A stretch of 64,000 bases of DNA, from positions 62,001-126,000 of the forward strand of contig JAANDG010000055.1 of assembly GCA_036852015.1 (NCBI GenBank), written 5' to 3'. The notes below the pieces were generated by a model. It searched no databases, was not told the origin of the DNA, and was given only the letters and a program-made list of their open reading frames with translations. The position numbers and the translations under genes were made by a program. How positions within the stretch are numbered: the stretch's first letter is position 1; each line of letters starts with the position of its first letter. Source of the stretch: Pelodera strongyloides (lineage: Eukaryota; Nematoda; Chromadorea; Rhabditida; Rhabditidae). Positions 12,101 through 25,800 of the stretch are shown here, one piece after another.

Positions 12101-12545
12101 CAGTATTGTATTAAAAAAATTACAACTCGATTACAAAACAATTCATACAACGATACAACCATTGTCAAGTCCCAGTTCATCAGTACGAGAGAAAATTCCA
12201 CTAATCGAATATTACTTGCTTACGGTACGCAATGGTTGCACCGTAAGCTACTCTCACGTATGAACTTTTATGAAAACCATATATAACACATCAGATTTAA
12301 TTACATACTGTAGTGTAGTGTACGGGTACGCCGTACGCCCCCCCCCCCCCAATTCCGCATTAAGTTGAGCGTCTACTGTAAGTTCTCAAAATTTCAGCCT
12401 TAATAAATCAATAAAATCTTCAACTAACCGCCAATTCATACACGTTGTATCTCTTCTTCTGCTCATCAAGAGCCCGTTTCAATCGGTCGATCTCATATTT
12501 CAATGCTGCGTTCTCGTCACGCAGGGCGCACACAATCTCATCCAT
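9144..12545 (-). CDS. F-box protein with N-terminal coiled coil, otherwise unknown family
   Basis: Ten exons on the minus strand join in phase: 12429-12545, 11954-12031, 11733-11819, 11386-11507, 11111-11224, 10794-10887, 10449-10610, 9943-10185, 9607-9707, 9144-9258, giving about 410 residues. Residues 1-39 form a heptad-like charged helix (ENAALKYEIDRLKRALDEQ). Residues about 40-80 carry an F-box-like motif (LPAEIRVHILSFLDFDTLF), the segment that binds Skp1 in SCF ubiquitin ligases. The rest has a CFCGG motif, a basic stretch (RSKTRR) and no substrate-binding repeat I can name. The donor of the exon ending at 9607 (CATT|GTATGG) was chosen because it alone keeps phase with the last exon. A good splice donor at 10,447-10,448 skips an in-frame stop at 10,434-10,436 that would give a 262-residue form. 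A role as SCF substrate adaptor is inference from the F-box. Confidence 0.72.
9354..9469. mobile_element. Foldback element with GAGGCC-TATTCACCA-type ends, copy A
   Basis: It begins GAGGCCATATCCACCACTCC and ends GAATGGTGAATATGACCTC, inverted relatives of each other. It is clearly homologous to 59,760-59,873 (shared CACCACTCCGATTCCCTC and CCATGGGGAATTGA). It lies in the last intron of the F-box gene. Confidence 0.75.
9851..9871. repeat. Poly-C run
   Basis: About 21 consecutive C bases lie in an intron of the F-box gene. Length is likely to vary and is prone to sequencing error. Confidence 0.9.
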
Positions 12546-13870
12546 CCAACAGCAGACAAACCTCAAATTAGTTCAAGGTTCAAGTTACAGCACGCCAAAA
12601 ATTGTTGATAAAGCCCCTCAGACGTACACGAATCAATCAAAAACAACAAAAAATATTCTCATAAACTAAAGCCTAGAACTTACTAGAAGCACTATTCTCT
12701 AGCTTACTATAAACAAAGCATTAGGGCAAAACACTTTCGAACTCTAGCTTTGCTTATTGTGCAACACTATGTAGCACAGTATAAGACCATGCGCATGAAA
12801 ATCATAAACTAGATCCATAACAACATTTCACATGCACAATTCCCATAATCACAGATATATCCATAGGAGCACCAAAACAGTGTCACCATTCACTTTCAAG
12901 AAACAAATCAGAAACAATTAATGTGTAATCTTTAATTCGAATGAAAACAACATCCACAACATGAAAAGCGCGAAATAGTGACAATACAATATAAATACTA
13001 ATAATTCTAAAAAAACTGAATTCGACAAAGATTCTGCTTTAAATATTCCCCCTTACATTAATTTCAAGAGATGCATCCGGACATATAAACACATACACAA
13101 AACAGATCAAAAACACTATCAATGCCTAAGTATAATATAATTTAAGAATAAAACTACCACGTCATTAACGAATGTAAACCGGAGCGTAATGAAGAAATAA
13201 CAACAAAAGAGATACATAGAGCTGAGATTACTATGTGCCAACAAGTAACAAACAACGATAAACATAACAATTTGAATAATTAACCCTCTTGAAATGGAAA
13301 GTACAAAAAACTGGCATCAAACTTCATTACAGCAAATTACCCTCAAACACGAAGAACTAAAATTCACCTAGCATTACAAAAGTAACTCATACAACACAAT
13401 AATAAAGATTACTTCATACATTAATTTAATAATCATCAGTTCTAAAATATCATTAGAATAATTAACTCTTCTTAAACAATAACTCTGTTCACCGGCATCC
13501 ATTCATGAAGACAACTAACCGGACAAAGCCCAAAACACAAACCCCCATTATAATCGCAAGAATTTCGATATGCGCCATGAGCAAGAGACAACAAAGAAGA
13601 ACAAAACGGAATAATTTAACATTTACAATATCAGTGAAAGCCACAAAATCCGTCAATTTCGAATGCAAATTTATACTAAATAATGTAAACTTCTGAAAAA
13701 GACCCCAGCGCCCAGCCCGGTCTCACCTACATTTCTGGAAAGGATTTTCCATGCGCAATGAAATCGGGTCAACAAGAGCACGAAGTATGGCAGTTTAAAT
13801 CTCACTACTCCCGTCAATGTTAGTCTGACCGGGCTGGGCCTTCTTACAACACGAAATACCTATACGAATC
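12546..13870. other. AT-rich intergenic region, npp-8 stop to F-box gene start
   Basis: These 1.3 kb hold scattered stops in all frames and no exon-like block that fits either neighbour. It should contain the npp-8 3' UTR and the F-box promoter or trans-splice site. The spacing is much wider than the 100-300 bases usual inside nematode operons. Confidence 0.5.
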
Positions 13871-16800
13871 TTACGCAATGCTTGATATTCTATGGTTGAG
13901 CAGGTCCAATTGGGTCTGTAGTTCCGTGGGCGCGCCGGCTGACACAGATCGTATATCCAGAGAGAAGAGCGAGATGCACGCCGCGCACTCCGCCGCCATA
14001 GACGATCTGTAAAAACGAGGGAGATTACTCTAATGAACATATACAACAGAAAACAAATGCCACTCTACCCTACTACCTACAGTTATTCGTTCGAAAACTC
14101 CTCAACGAAAAGAACTAACAGTCTTACAAGTCACTGAAACCTAATTGAATTCCTTTAAAAACACAAAAAGCTTCACAAAAGCATAGAAAATAGTTCTCAC
14201 CTCTTCTGTACATTCATCCTGGATGCCTGTTCCAAGAACGCTTCAATCACAGCTATTCCCGTGTCAATTACATATCGCCGGGCGCGAGCGTTCTCCTTCC
14301 AGAACGGATCACCGGTTCTAAAACAATAATTCTGACATTTTGAAACAGGCTGTCATGCGCCAACTTGACAATTCACCAGCTTTATTTCATTCATTAATTA
14401 CAAGGACAATCTTCACTTTACTTCCTCTTAAAAATTCAATCTACGTTTACTTATCTAGTTTCACTGCACCTAACATGATCAGTTAACCATTGTGGATTTC
14501 AATATCTACTCCATCATATGCGCATGTTTCAATTGCATAATATGAACGAATTTCCGGATAGCTATTGATAACTCAGCGCGCTGCCCTGCCAGTCTCAATC
14601 TCAATGTAGTGTCACACATACAAATCAGCTTCCTCTTCATTCCTAAAAGCATTTTACGCTTATGACTGCCATATACGGTACCTGTACTCGTTTGTTAAAC
14701 AATCCAAGAAGACCGAACATGAGATGTTGACTTTGTTGATCAGATCCACAAAGAAATGCGGAGAGACGTGGTTCTCGAAGCATTTTCCGAGTAGAGTGAC
14801 AAGAATGAACTCTGAAATTAAACGGTGACGAATTCACGAGCTGTTATATAAGGACTATCGAGGGGCTAACAAAGCCAGAAGCAAATCATAAAACACCGCC
14901 GATTGCAGGTGACTACCTCGCAGTCTCTCACACCTTCCAAAAACTTGCTACTCACACTCTGGTCAGAAGCATGTGGATTGAACATCACAATAAAACGTTC
15001 AACGAGGAAGTCCTCCAAAAAGGCGTTATAATAAGGCGCACAGTCAATTGTAATGTTCCAAGCAAGTGAGAAATGTCAAACCTGTGGGGAAGTAATTCGA
15101 AGGCGCGTAGAGAAGAGCCAGATCAGCCAGACACGTCAATAAACGGTTCTCCAGTCCAGAATCGCCGGTTCCAATTTCTGAAGAAAAAAAAAACATAGAA
15201 ATAGAATCAACCAGTAAGACGCAAGAAGTAATACATGAGTGCAAACAATAAAAGTAAAAAGTAAAAAGTAATATATAAGTGCAAACGAAAGAAAGGCATA
15301 ACAATGCAAGAGTGAACTAGAAGTCCCAAAATCGACACTACCACAAGAAATCAATTCACATATTCAAATGCCCCATAAATTATCGTGAAGAACTATGCTA
15401 AAAAAATCAGCTACTTGCGAAAAAATAATAGCCTCATCATAATGTCGAGCTACAATTTATCATCAAATTCATTTTTCTTTAAAAAAATAAGAAAGTCAAA
15501 AACCCCACCACTAGTAATAATATTCATCCAGACGTTCTCCACAGTATCCTGTTCATAGTAATTGGCACACCGGAAGATGGCCAGTTGAACTTTCCACAGA
15601 CTGTATGCACGGGCATACCGTACACAGAGATCCTAAAAGAAAGTCAGTCAAATTGAGTGAAAGACACATCCTTTTACTAAATTACACCACAAGCAACATC
15701 AGTCGAATATACAATTTTTTCAAAGGTATACATAAAAAATGTTTTTACACAAGTGTAATTGTGTGATGTCATAAAAAAAAGCGTTCTAATATCTACGACT
15801 AATATATACGATCTACATCGGGAACCAGACGGGATTTTCGATAGATAGACAGATTCAGACGAGATGTTTGATAGATCCTGAATGGGTGATCATCACCATC
15901 AGCGTCAAACAATATCAATAAATACCTGTAAAGATAGAAGCTGCCTGTCCAATGACCGTGCTGCCACCGCGCCATCAACTCCCAACTCTTCTAGCGCCTC
16001 CCTAAACAAATTTTTTATAACAATTTTTTTTTTCAAATTTGAAACAATAACATAGGATATGAACATGAGCTCATGAATAGAAAACAGAAATGATCAAATT
16101 ATACGGGTAAGCAAAGAACACGTAAAAATAACAATAAATAATGACAATCACTTACTTAGCTGATAACTGAATATTCGCAACGTCCAGCTTGTCTCGCATT
16201 TCTTGAATCGAAGCCTAAACCCAAGAAATTAGCTAACATAATTAAGGTAGCAGTAGCACGTCGAAAGGGTCAATAAAAAGCAACAACAATATTGAAAGTT
16301 TGACAGTGTACGGTGTCGGAGAACCCTGCGCTATGAGACAAATAATTTCGAAAAAGTACAATGAAAATTGGTTGACAAAGAAGAAAAGAAGTATAAAAAG
16401 AAAACTATGCATTATGTAAAAAACGAAAAAAATATATAAAAATAACTAACCTTCGACGCCGAATCCTGGGCTGACTGCGCGCACATGATAGCATGGGAAA
16501 GATAAGATACACGGTAGTTTAGAGTTACCTCTGGCCTGTAAGAAAATCTACTTATTCCATTACATATCATACTAAAGTAACAAGATATCATTTATCAAAG
16601 TTCATGTACGTAGTGGTCACAATTTTTTTTTCAAAATGCAATGTCAAGCTACCCCCAAATGAGACTGTTCCTGTTCCCATATGTTTCTCTTAGACAAAAC
16701 AGTATCAGTCAAAACCCACCCGACCCCCGACCCGGGGTAGTACGGAAACAAGATAAGAAATATGTGGGAATGAGAACACAACACACGTGACCGTTTATGT

Positions 16801-19800
16801 TCTTTTTTACTTCTTTTTATCGCCCAAACCATATGATTGACACAAAACAAACACTGGCAGGTTTGAACCTGTGAACTTGAAACTCGAAAATACTAGGGGA
16901 CCGACTGATTTCGTGTATCTAAAACTAAAATTAACCAACGTGAAATGTATGGAAATCTGCAAATCATTTAGATTCTAACCTTCGAACGAAAAGTTATGCT
17001 TACGGAAGCTATTTCCTTAAAAGAAAACAGAAACGCAATACAAATAAAAAGAACTCACGATTCGCTATCGGCCAATTTGCACAACAGCTTGGCTGCCTTG
17101 CTAAATGCTCCCGATCGCTCGTAGAACCTAAAAAAATACTAATTTAATCAAAAACCCATGTTTCATCACATAAATAAATAAAGAGAAGGTGGCGATTACC
17201 ACAATAATTATAGAAAAATAAGCCTCTTAAACGCTACGCTTCGATAAGAAAGTACCGCACACAAAAGTGAAAGTGTGTAAGGGGTAAAAATGGGTAAAAA
17301 TACGACTCTTGAAATCGCGCCAATTTTGGAACACAAGTAAAGTAGTACTGTATAAATTATGTAAGTAAAGTACTCACCTCCACAATAGATCCAAATATTT
17401 GTGACCTCCGCCTCTCGAAATCTCGTGCGTGAGAAACTGTTCCACATAGGCAGACTTCGACTGAAATAGATATTATGCTGCTTGGATAAATATAACAAAT
17501 CCATTTAGAACAAGAAGAAATGCGGCAAGAATAACAGTAAAAAAAAACAATATAAACAAGTATATGACTTGTGACAAAATTACAAATTACAAATGAGTTA
17601 TTTGCGATGCCAAACAAGCACGGGTACTTATGCCAGAACTAGTAGCAAAAGAACCAAAAAGAGCTATCTCGCTCCGCTCGCTAGCTCCGATAAGCAACTT
17701 AAAATGTAATCACGTATACAGACACATAAGTTAGTTATCGACAGCCATGTGGAAACCCTTAAACTAACTAATAGTTAAACGTTGTCGTAATAAACTAACA
17801 AACAAACCTGAAGTATGACACTGGTCCTGCTTCTAGCCACCAACCAACGGAACAAAGACGCATGCGCGAGTTCATCATCCGAATTTAACACACATTGAAT
17901 GATCAAATCACGGTGCACATTCTGAAATAGAATATAAAGGTTTATAGAAACAACCATGTAACTGGAACTTAGGAGGTCCCACTAGCCTTTACTACTTACT
18001 AATACGGGAACAAGCTACAAGTGCGCACAAAAATCGATAATCGGACCCCTGACTTTAGAATTTCCACTCTCATCTCACCGAATACCAACTTAAATGAAGT
18101 AGTACATCGCGTACACGATTGCCGATGGTCCAAATATTCAGTATCCAAATAAATTACGAATAAAGAACACGCACAAAGCAATCAAAGGTATTTAAAAGCT
18201 ACCTGGTCTGCAGACGTCACTGAAGGACTGGTATGCTCCAAATCATCCAACGTCTTCGTTATCACTCGATAAGATTCTTCTCTCTTTTGTGAGGCATTGG
18301 CTGTTTCACTGAAAATGAAAATGACGAGTGTTATGTCTCGAAAAACATTCGAGATAAAGTAACAAGCTAAAGCTAGTCCCGCATTGGAGATTCATATGCC
18401 TGTTACCTACCCTACGCATACAACTAGAAAATCAGCACAAAGCATGCCTCTGAGCAATCCTACGCAACTTTTTAACGCCATTTTTCCTGTTCTGAGTTCT
18501 GATGTTATTATTCTCGTATAATACACCAGTGCGCAGCCAGCTCGGTCTGTATATCTTCTGTTCCTAATTTTTTTACTTGCTTATATATAGTTTAATTGCA
18601 CATACCGATCTCCGTCACCCAGCTCGTTCCGGTAAGCAATTAGAGCCAATTGTTTCGGATCATCCTTCTTGGCACGTAATACGGCCAGTTCCACAATACA
18701 ATCAAAGGCTTTCACTAAAATGAAGAATACGAAATCATAAATCAATGATAAATAACCTGTTACAAATGAAACAAAAGTTACTGTTAAAGAAAAAGAAAAG
18801 TCGAATAGTGTACTGACATGACGCGACGATACAGCAAGAAAGGGGAAAAGGCAGATATAATGCGCACAACCTGATTCAAGAAATTATATCAGTGTTCCAA
18901 TTGAAAAAAAAACTTACATTGTGCCAACTTCTCGCACACAGCGCTCAACGCTAGCTTATGTACTGATTGTCGGAGTAGTGACATTGCCGAGTCAACAAGA
19001 CGTCGTGAGCTGAACATATAATGAGATTTACTTCTTTTCAGCATCTGTTATTGAGACTGAGAAAAATACCCACACTGGCGATAAAACATTGATCACAAAC
19101 AGTATACCCCTAGGAGCTCAAACAAAACGATTAAATTGTTTAAGCAAAAATATTGATTGATTAAAATATAGCCTCTAGAAACCGACATATAAAGCGAATA
19201 TGAAACATACTCAGCTCCAGGACCAAGTTTCGCAGCTCGCTCCATTATTTCTGTGGCGTTTGTCACCAATGCATCCTCTTGACTAAAATGTTCAACTGGT
19301 TCAACACATGTCAATATACGCAAACACGAACGAGTGAAATAAATAAGAACAAAGCTCTTAGACCATATACGGAAAAAATGCGGAAATAAAACACTCACCT
19401 GTACAGCGTTGGACAAACAGCACGCAGTCGATTTGACAGTTCTCGAGTGCCGGCTTCATCGCCCAAGAAGTACCTAAACCAAGTTACAGTACACTCACCG
19501 ATCTATGGTAGAAAAGACAAGGTACGCCGTTACCGGGTTACGGTACGTCTCTGCTTACGAACTTCCCACCATCCCAAATTCCTAATCATTTTACCAGTGA
19601 CCTAAGACACTGAAATCAATATACAAAAATAAGTAAGAAGCGTAAAATGATAGTTAAGCACCAACTTGATGAGTGCCTTGATAAGCTCAGTGTTGTGGTG
19701 GACATTTTCACAGCACAATTCACATAAACGGCGGCCGCATAAATTGCGAATTCCCTAAAAACACACTGTACTTGTAACGTGAATATTAAATATAAACACT

Positions 19801-22800
19801 AAACTAAGTATATATAACGAGCAATATAAAAAGAAAACCTTGGCACGATTCCATACCTGAGAATCAAAACTTGACGCGATAGCATGAATTCCATGAGATA
19901 CTGCAACTGCCCATAGTGAGAGTGTTTCAAAAGTGTTGATGATCAGTGAGCGAAGGGCGAGTAGAGAAGATCGCTCTCTGGATAGGGCCTCGGCTAAAAT
20001 GGATATTAGTTTGCAGTTTTCAAGATCAAGTAGACATCAAAAAGGCTTCACGGCTACATTCTAACTATTCTGCAGACCGACTAACACCAAGGTAAGTGGC
20101 GCCATTGATGTACAGAGTACAGCGTCAAGTCAAACTACCCCAAATTCCATTGTGCTGTGGAGTAAAACGAACTGAGTTTAGCAGTTCGAGATAACAAGCG
20201 TAACACGAATCCTCACAAACAAACAGACAAATTGTGTTCATTTATATAATAAGATAATTTGATAACGTACAACAAAAAAAGAAAAACCAACCATGGAACT
20301 TGGCCTGTAGTGAGTGGTCGGCCTTGCTCGGGTTCTGCTGTCGAGGGATGAGTCCGTGATCATCAATCACCGCGAGAAGTAGTCGAAGTTGATTGGATAA
20401 CCACTCCAAATCCGATTCAGAAACTGGACACCAAACCTGAAAATGACAAGTACAAGTAAAAAAAAATACGACTGGAAAATATAAGACTATATAATAAAAA
20501 ATAATTTGCAAGTAAATAATAATACACAAAACAACACAAATCAGCCCAACATAAGGTGTGCTGAATAGCACACAAAAAGGCACAAATAATATTCGAATAT
20601 AGTTCCCACAATAGTGATTTGTACACAACTTAACGTAACATAAATGTAACTGCTCTACTAACGTCCCCATAATACAATGTTTAGAGGCAGAAACTAACAA
20701 ATAATGCACTAACAATTTTTATTATATTATATTTACCTTTATGATAAGAATGCGGAAAAGCCAAACTCACCATTTTATCCTGTGCCTGAAGTAGTGGCAC
20801 ATTCCAAATGGGCGCCATCAACCGGCAGAAATACGAATAAAGAGCATCGTGACGTTTTGAAGGCCTGAATTCGGATTCAATCGTAAATAATAATAATAAA
20901 TTACTGAACAACCAACACGCATGCATGTCTGAAACGGTGAACAACGCTATCATAAAAATGTTATAGAAAATAACATAGAGTAAAAACGAAAGAACGTCAA
21001 CTTAGGAACATTCGAAAGACATAAACCCAACGCTAACCTGAACTGATAGTAAGCATTCGAGTGCAGAAATGAGGCATCGGTGGATGCAAATGGAGACTGC
21101 ATAGGGCTGAGCGCCGGCCGTTCACCAAATGGAGTTGATGCTTGCAGAGGGGCTGCAATTACTTGTCCAATATCAAATAAACATAAAGGTATCGAACATT
21201 AATTACTTTGGGCTTATTGGACTATACACCCAGACACCAGTGGACACCTACTGGACACCCGTGGACTTAGAATTGTAGTTATTTGATGATTATTTCAAAT
21301 AAAGATTTCTATATAAAGCATCGCCATGAGCACAATCTTTTTTTTTTAACATCAGTAAACGAGTAAACTAAGAAACATGATAAAGACATTGCAAGCCACA
21401 ACTTTTCAAATTACTTACATCTAATGCGATGTTGCCAATCTGCAATGCTCTGATCGTTGTTGCTCCATTGCTGTTGTTCTCGGTGCACCATATCCGCGTC
21501 GACCATTTCTGGTTCGTCTTTCCACGAGAAGAACAACCGGATTGCCTAATGTAAAGCATATATACAATCTACAATGTTAAGATGAGTTGTTAACAAAACA
21601 CAACTTCTAAAAACGTAGCCGTAATATTGTGGTATGGTTTTGTCAACTTTGCTGGATACATTTGAATTAATTCGAGTGTGGCTAACTGTAAGTATTCGAT
21701 TCTCCTGATTCGCAACTCTCACCTTTTCTTTTACCGACTGATCAACCGGCTTCTCGCTAGTCAGCAACATAAGAGCTAGAACGAGGACATCGGTGGCACC
21801 GAGGCGTTGCCACAATCTATTCACACCATCACCGTCAGCGCCCTGTAAATGAACACGGTTTTGAAAGTAATGTTTGGTTAAAAATGGCACAAGAGATGTC
21901 TTAGGCGTCCAAATTTGGCTAGATAAGAAAGTAAAGTATTGAAAAAAACATTGATCTGTGGCACCACAAATTATACAAACAGAAAAAAACACCAAAAAAT
22001 ACCTTATCGAAAAGAGCATCGCGTAGAATTCGCACCGGAGAACAGTGTTCATAGATGTTGAGACCCTACAATGGAAAGTTAACAGTAGAAATAGGAAAAT
22101 TTCCCAGCTCTGTCGAACAATAGAAACAAAACATAATATTAACCCACGACTGGAATAAGACGTTAGTTTTTCACGTTTCGACTATCAAGAACATAGAAAA
22201 TCCCCACCTCGCTTGTGAAGATGAGCAGATTGGGAGAGTTTTTGATAGCAAGTTGGAAGAATGAATGTGGCTCCACTGGAGGAAGAATATCAGACGAAGG
22301 CGACGGCAGGCACGACGACAACATCTAATACGAAAAAGTTATGAAGCAACCGCGGTAACAAAAGAACATTTAAACCCCCATAGTCATTAGGATAAAGATT
22401 ACAAAGTGGTATACATGCTTTATCACAATACTATCTGCTAACTATAATAATGTTATTACAATTACAGATGAAGATATTCTTTATCTATTAACCATGAGAA
22501 AAGGCTCAAACAATAAAACAAACGAGTAGCGATAGAAAACGTTAGTGAAAAAAAGTTTACCGGATCCTCTGTCAGTGTCACAGCCCAAACAGCTCCGTTC
22601 ACGTGCAGTTCCATCTGAAAAGAAAATCATCCAATACTCCATTGAGGGTTTACGACATCAAACCTAATCTTAGCTATTATACTAGGGATACTTGGGTGAG
22701 ACACAACAACAACACAGAAAAATAAATGTGAGTGTGTACACATACGAAACTGGGGCTGCCAATCTACATACAACGGAACAAACAAAACAAACCATATTTT

Positions 22801-25800
22801 CCGTAAAATGCACATTGTTCGGATGATAGAGGTTCGACATCGCCCACACTACGTTCCTATCCGAAGTAGCCATGACGCTTGAGCCTGCGAAAAGCATTGT
22901 TCTTCAACAAGATCTCGTCAAATGGGTCGAAACATTTTCCTCCACAGCTACGATGAAATTTACCAACGCGTCCAATTATTCAATTTGTTTTTACTTAAAG
23001 GGAATGTCAAGCCGGTTTTGCATGTTGGGCTCAAAAAAAAGCTTGTGTTTTGAAGGTAAGGAAAGTGAAAATAAAAATAAACAAAAACTTTCATGTAAGA
23101 AGAAAAACAATTTCAAACCCCTCCAAAAAACTCCTTCAGTATGGGATTCGAGTCGTGTGGACAAAATCAGAACTATTCTCTGCCGCAGGACCGTTTGCTG
23201 TTAGGCAGCAAAGATAAAGAGGAGGGCGCGAGAGAAATTTGTTTAAGTCAGCAAAGAAAAAGAGGAGAGCGCGAGAGAAATTGTGTAAACTACGGTAGCT
23301 GTGACAGCGTGTTATAGAATATCTGTGAATCAGGCTTGACATTCGCTTTAAAGCAAAATATCACCCGGTTTGGGGTTTTTTCACCAAAAATAGTTTAAAA
23401 ATAGTTATCAACGAAAATAAATATGAAAACACAAACAAATAAGTGCGTATTACAAAAAAAATGTGTGCAAACTAAGAATTTTGTTTGATTTTGTATGGAA
23501 AAATCCGCACATGGCGGTCGGCCTAGTAAAATAGCTAAAAAAACGCCACCTGAGAATTTGAAATAATTAAACATTCGGCGGCATCCAAATGACAAAATGT
23601 TACCAAAATATTTTGAATTTACTAGTGAAATAAGCAAAAAATACGCACGGTTTAAATGCAATCAACGCACGGTTGCTTACTCCTCCTCTTTTTCTTTTGT
23701 TTTGTTGAGACTGACCGCTAATTCGCTTTAATCTGATACTATCTGCTAATCAACATCATGTTTGGATACGCATACTGACTACCAAAAATGGGTCAACAAC
23801 ATATGATTGCAGATCAAAAGTATCATCAAATCAAAACTCACAGCTATCCGTGTAAGACATGTAGACTCCATCGGGCGAGTCACGATATACAGATGACGGA
23901 CAAACGCCGGGCGCAAATCGGACGTGTACAAGCCGGATACATGCAGGGCGTGCTTCAGCTTGAGAAACCTATGAGAAACAACAGCTTGGAAAACACTAAT
24001 ACTACCGCCATCACGTCAGAAAAACCATAGAATATAGATTAATACACAAATATTTGCTGTGTATACTCAAGACAATCGGCACATTTGCAAATAAAACTAA
24101 GTGTATAAAATACTAAATGTATAAAACTACTCAAAATAACATAACGAATTCTTCAGAACAGCAGCAAAATAACACTGTAATGACAATGGACTATTCTCAA
24201 TTCTCTCAGGTATCATAAATCATATAGTGAGTAATTAATAAAAAAAAGAGTACTCACTAATTGGTTGGTGTAAGCCGCCTGCTGATTATATTGTTGCACG
24301 AGCTGAAGCTGACTGGCCGGGTATACAGAGAAATAAAGTCGGACTCCCTTGCTCGTCACGGCAACCTTGAACAAATACAATAAAAGATCATAGAATCAGA
24401 AAGGGTAAGAAGTAATGGAATGGATATAGATATTTGCGGTAACTTCCGCAACTAAAAGGAAAAGCAAGATAATTATAAATGTATGAAAGATAACAGCAGG
24501 AAAATAAAGCAAGATAGCAAAGTGTAAAGTACAAATAATAATCATAATAATAATGACTCAAATAAAGTACATTTAAAAGATGGCTTCAAAAAACGAAAAC
24601 GAACCAGGCATAGCTGTCGTGATCGATTCGCGGGAAGCACATTCAGACTGGCGATATTCGAGAAGAAGGAAACATCGTGTTCGCCTCCGGTCAGAATATT
24701 CGCTTGGTGCTGAAAAACATCTACTTCTTACTTCGTCCGATTTCTTCAGAATAGACATCAAGGTTCAAAGGAAACATTCTAATTACAAAATAAATTAACT
24801 ACGTACAAATTTGGAGCAAAATGCTGATGAAAAAGAAAAAGTTTACATGACCATTGCTAAAAAAAACGAAGGTTTAAGAGAATCTTTTACCTTTTTAATA
24901 AGCCAGCGTAAACTGTAGCTTTATTACACCAGAAAAGTCTGCACAATAACACGACTTCAGTGTGAGATGCACCGAGGAACAAAAATTATAAAAACTCACA
25001 ATTATTTGTCCAATATTAATGGTCGTCAGCTTTGAGCAGGATGCACCTTTGGCACCAAGATCGAACACCTATGAAAGTAGAGTAGTTTACGCAATTAAAC
25101 ATCGCTCGCCCAAATAAGAGGAAAGGAAACAAGAAAATTAAAAAATAAATACAGTAAGAACCCCACTTTCACAATAATAAAATATTACATCAAAGTCCGT
25201 ACCTGGATGGAGAATTTCTTTGTGAGGGCATACAAAATATGTCGCGAATTGTCCACAACCAAGTGCTCAATATCTTCTGAAAACGCATTTATGTTATTTA
25301 TGAATAAAAAGGAAAAAGGCAAATAAGTTCTTATGGATATACTAAGATATTAAAAATGAAAAATCTCGCAAAAAAAAAATACACAAGCTCGCTGTTTAGG
25401 GTAGTTCAGATTGCACATGGTAGCGTGTTTCATATAGTCGTTCAAGTTCAAGTTCATACAAATAAAATACAAGTTCGCAAAAAGTAATCAACTCACCCGC
25501 GACAGAAGTGAAGAAAGGAACAAGCGTGTGTAGAAGACTGCTAGAACGATTCACTTTCTTGCACTGCCGTTGAAACCATCCCTTGTCCTAAAAACATGTA
25601 TACATTTTTAGCAGATGTAGGCAACGTGCCAAAGTGCAAAAGCAAAAAGTGCAACGTCAAACCAAGACAGTATCGTGGAACAAAAACACAATGTAGAAAT
25701 ATGAATAATGAAATGAGACGTACACTGTATTCCAATTCGAACAAGTTTTCACTGGCAGCGAAAAAGATTCTTCCTTCCGAAGTTGTGACAATATCCGATA

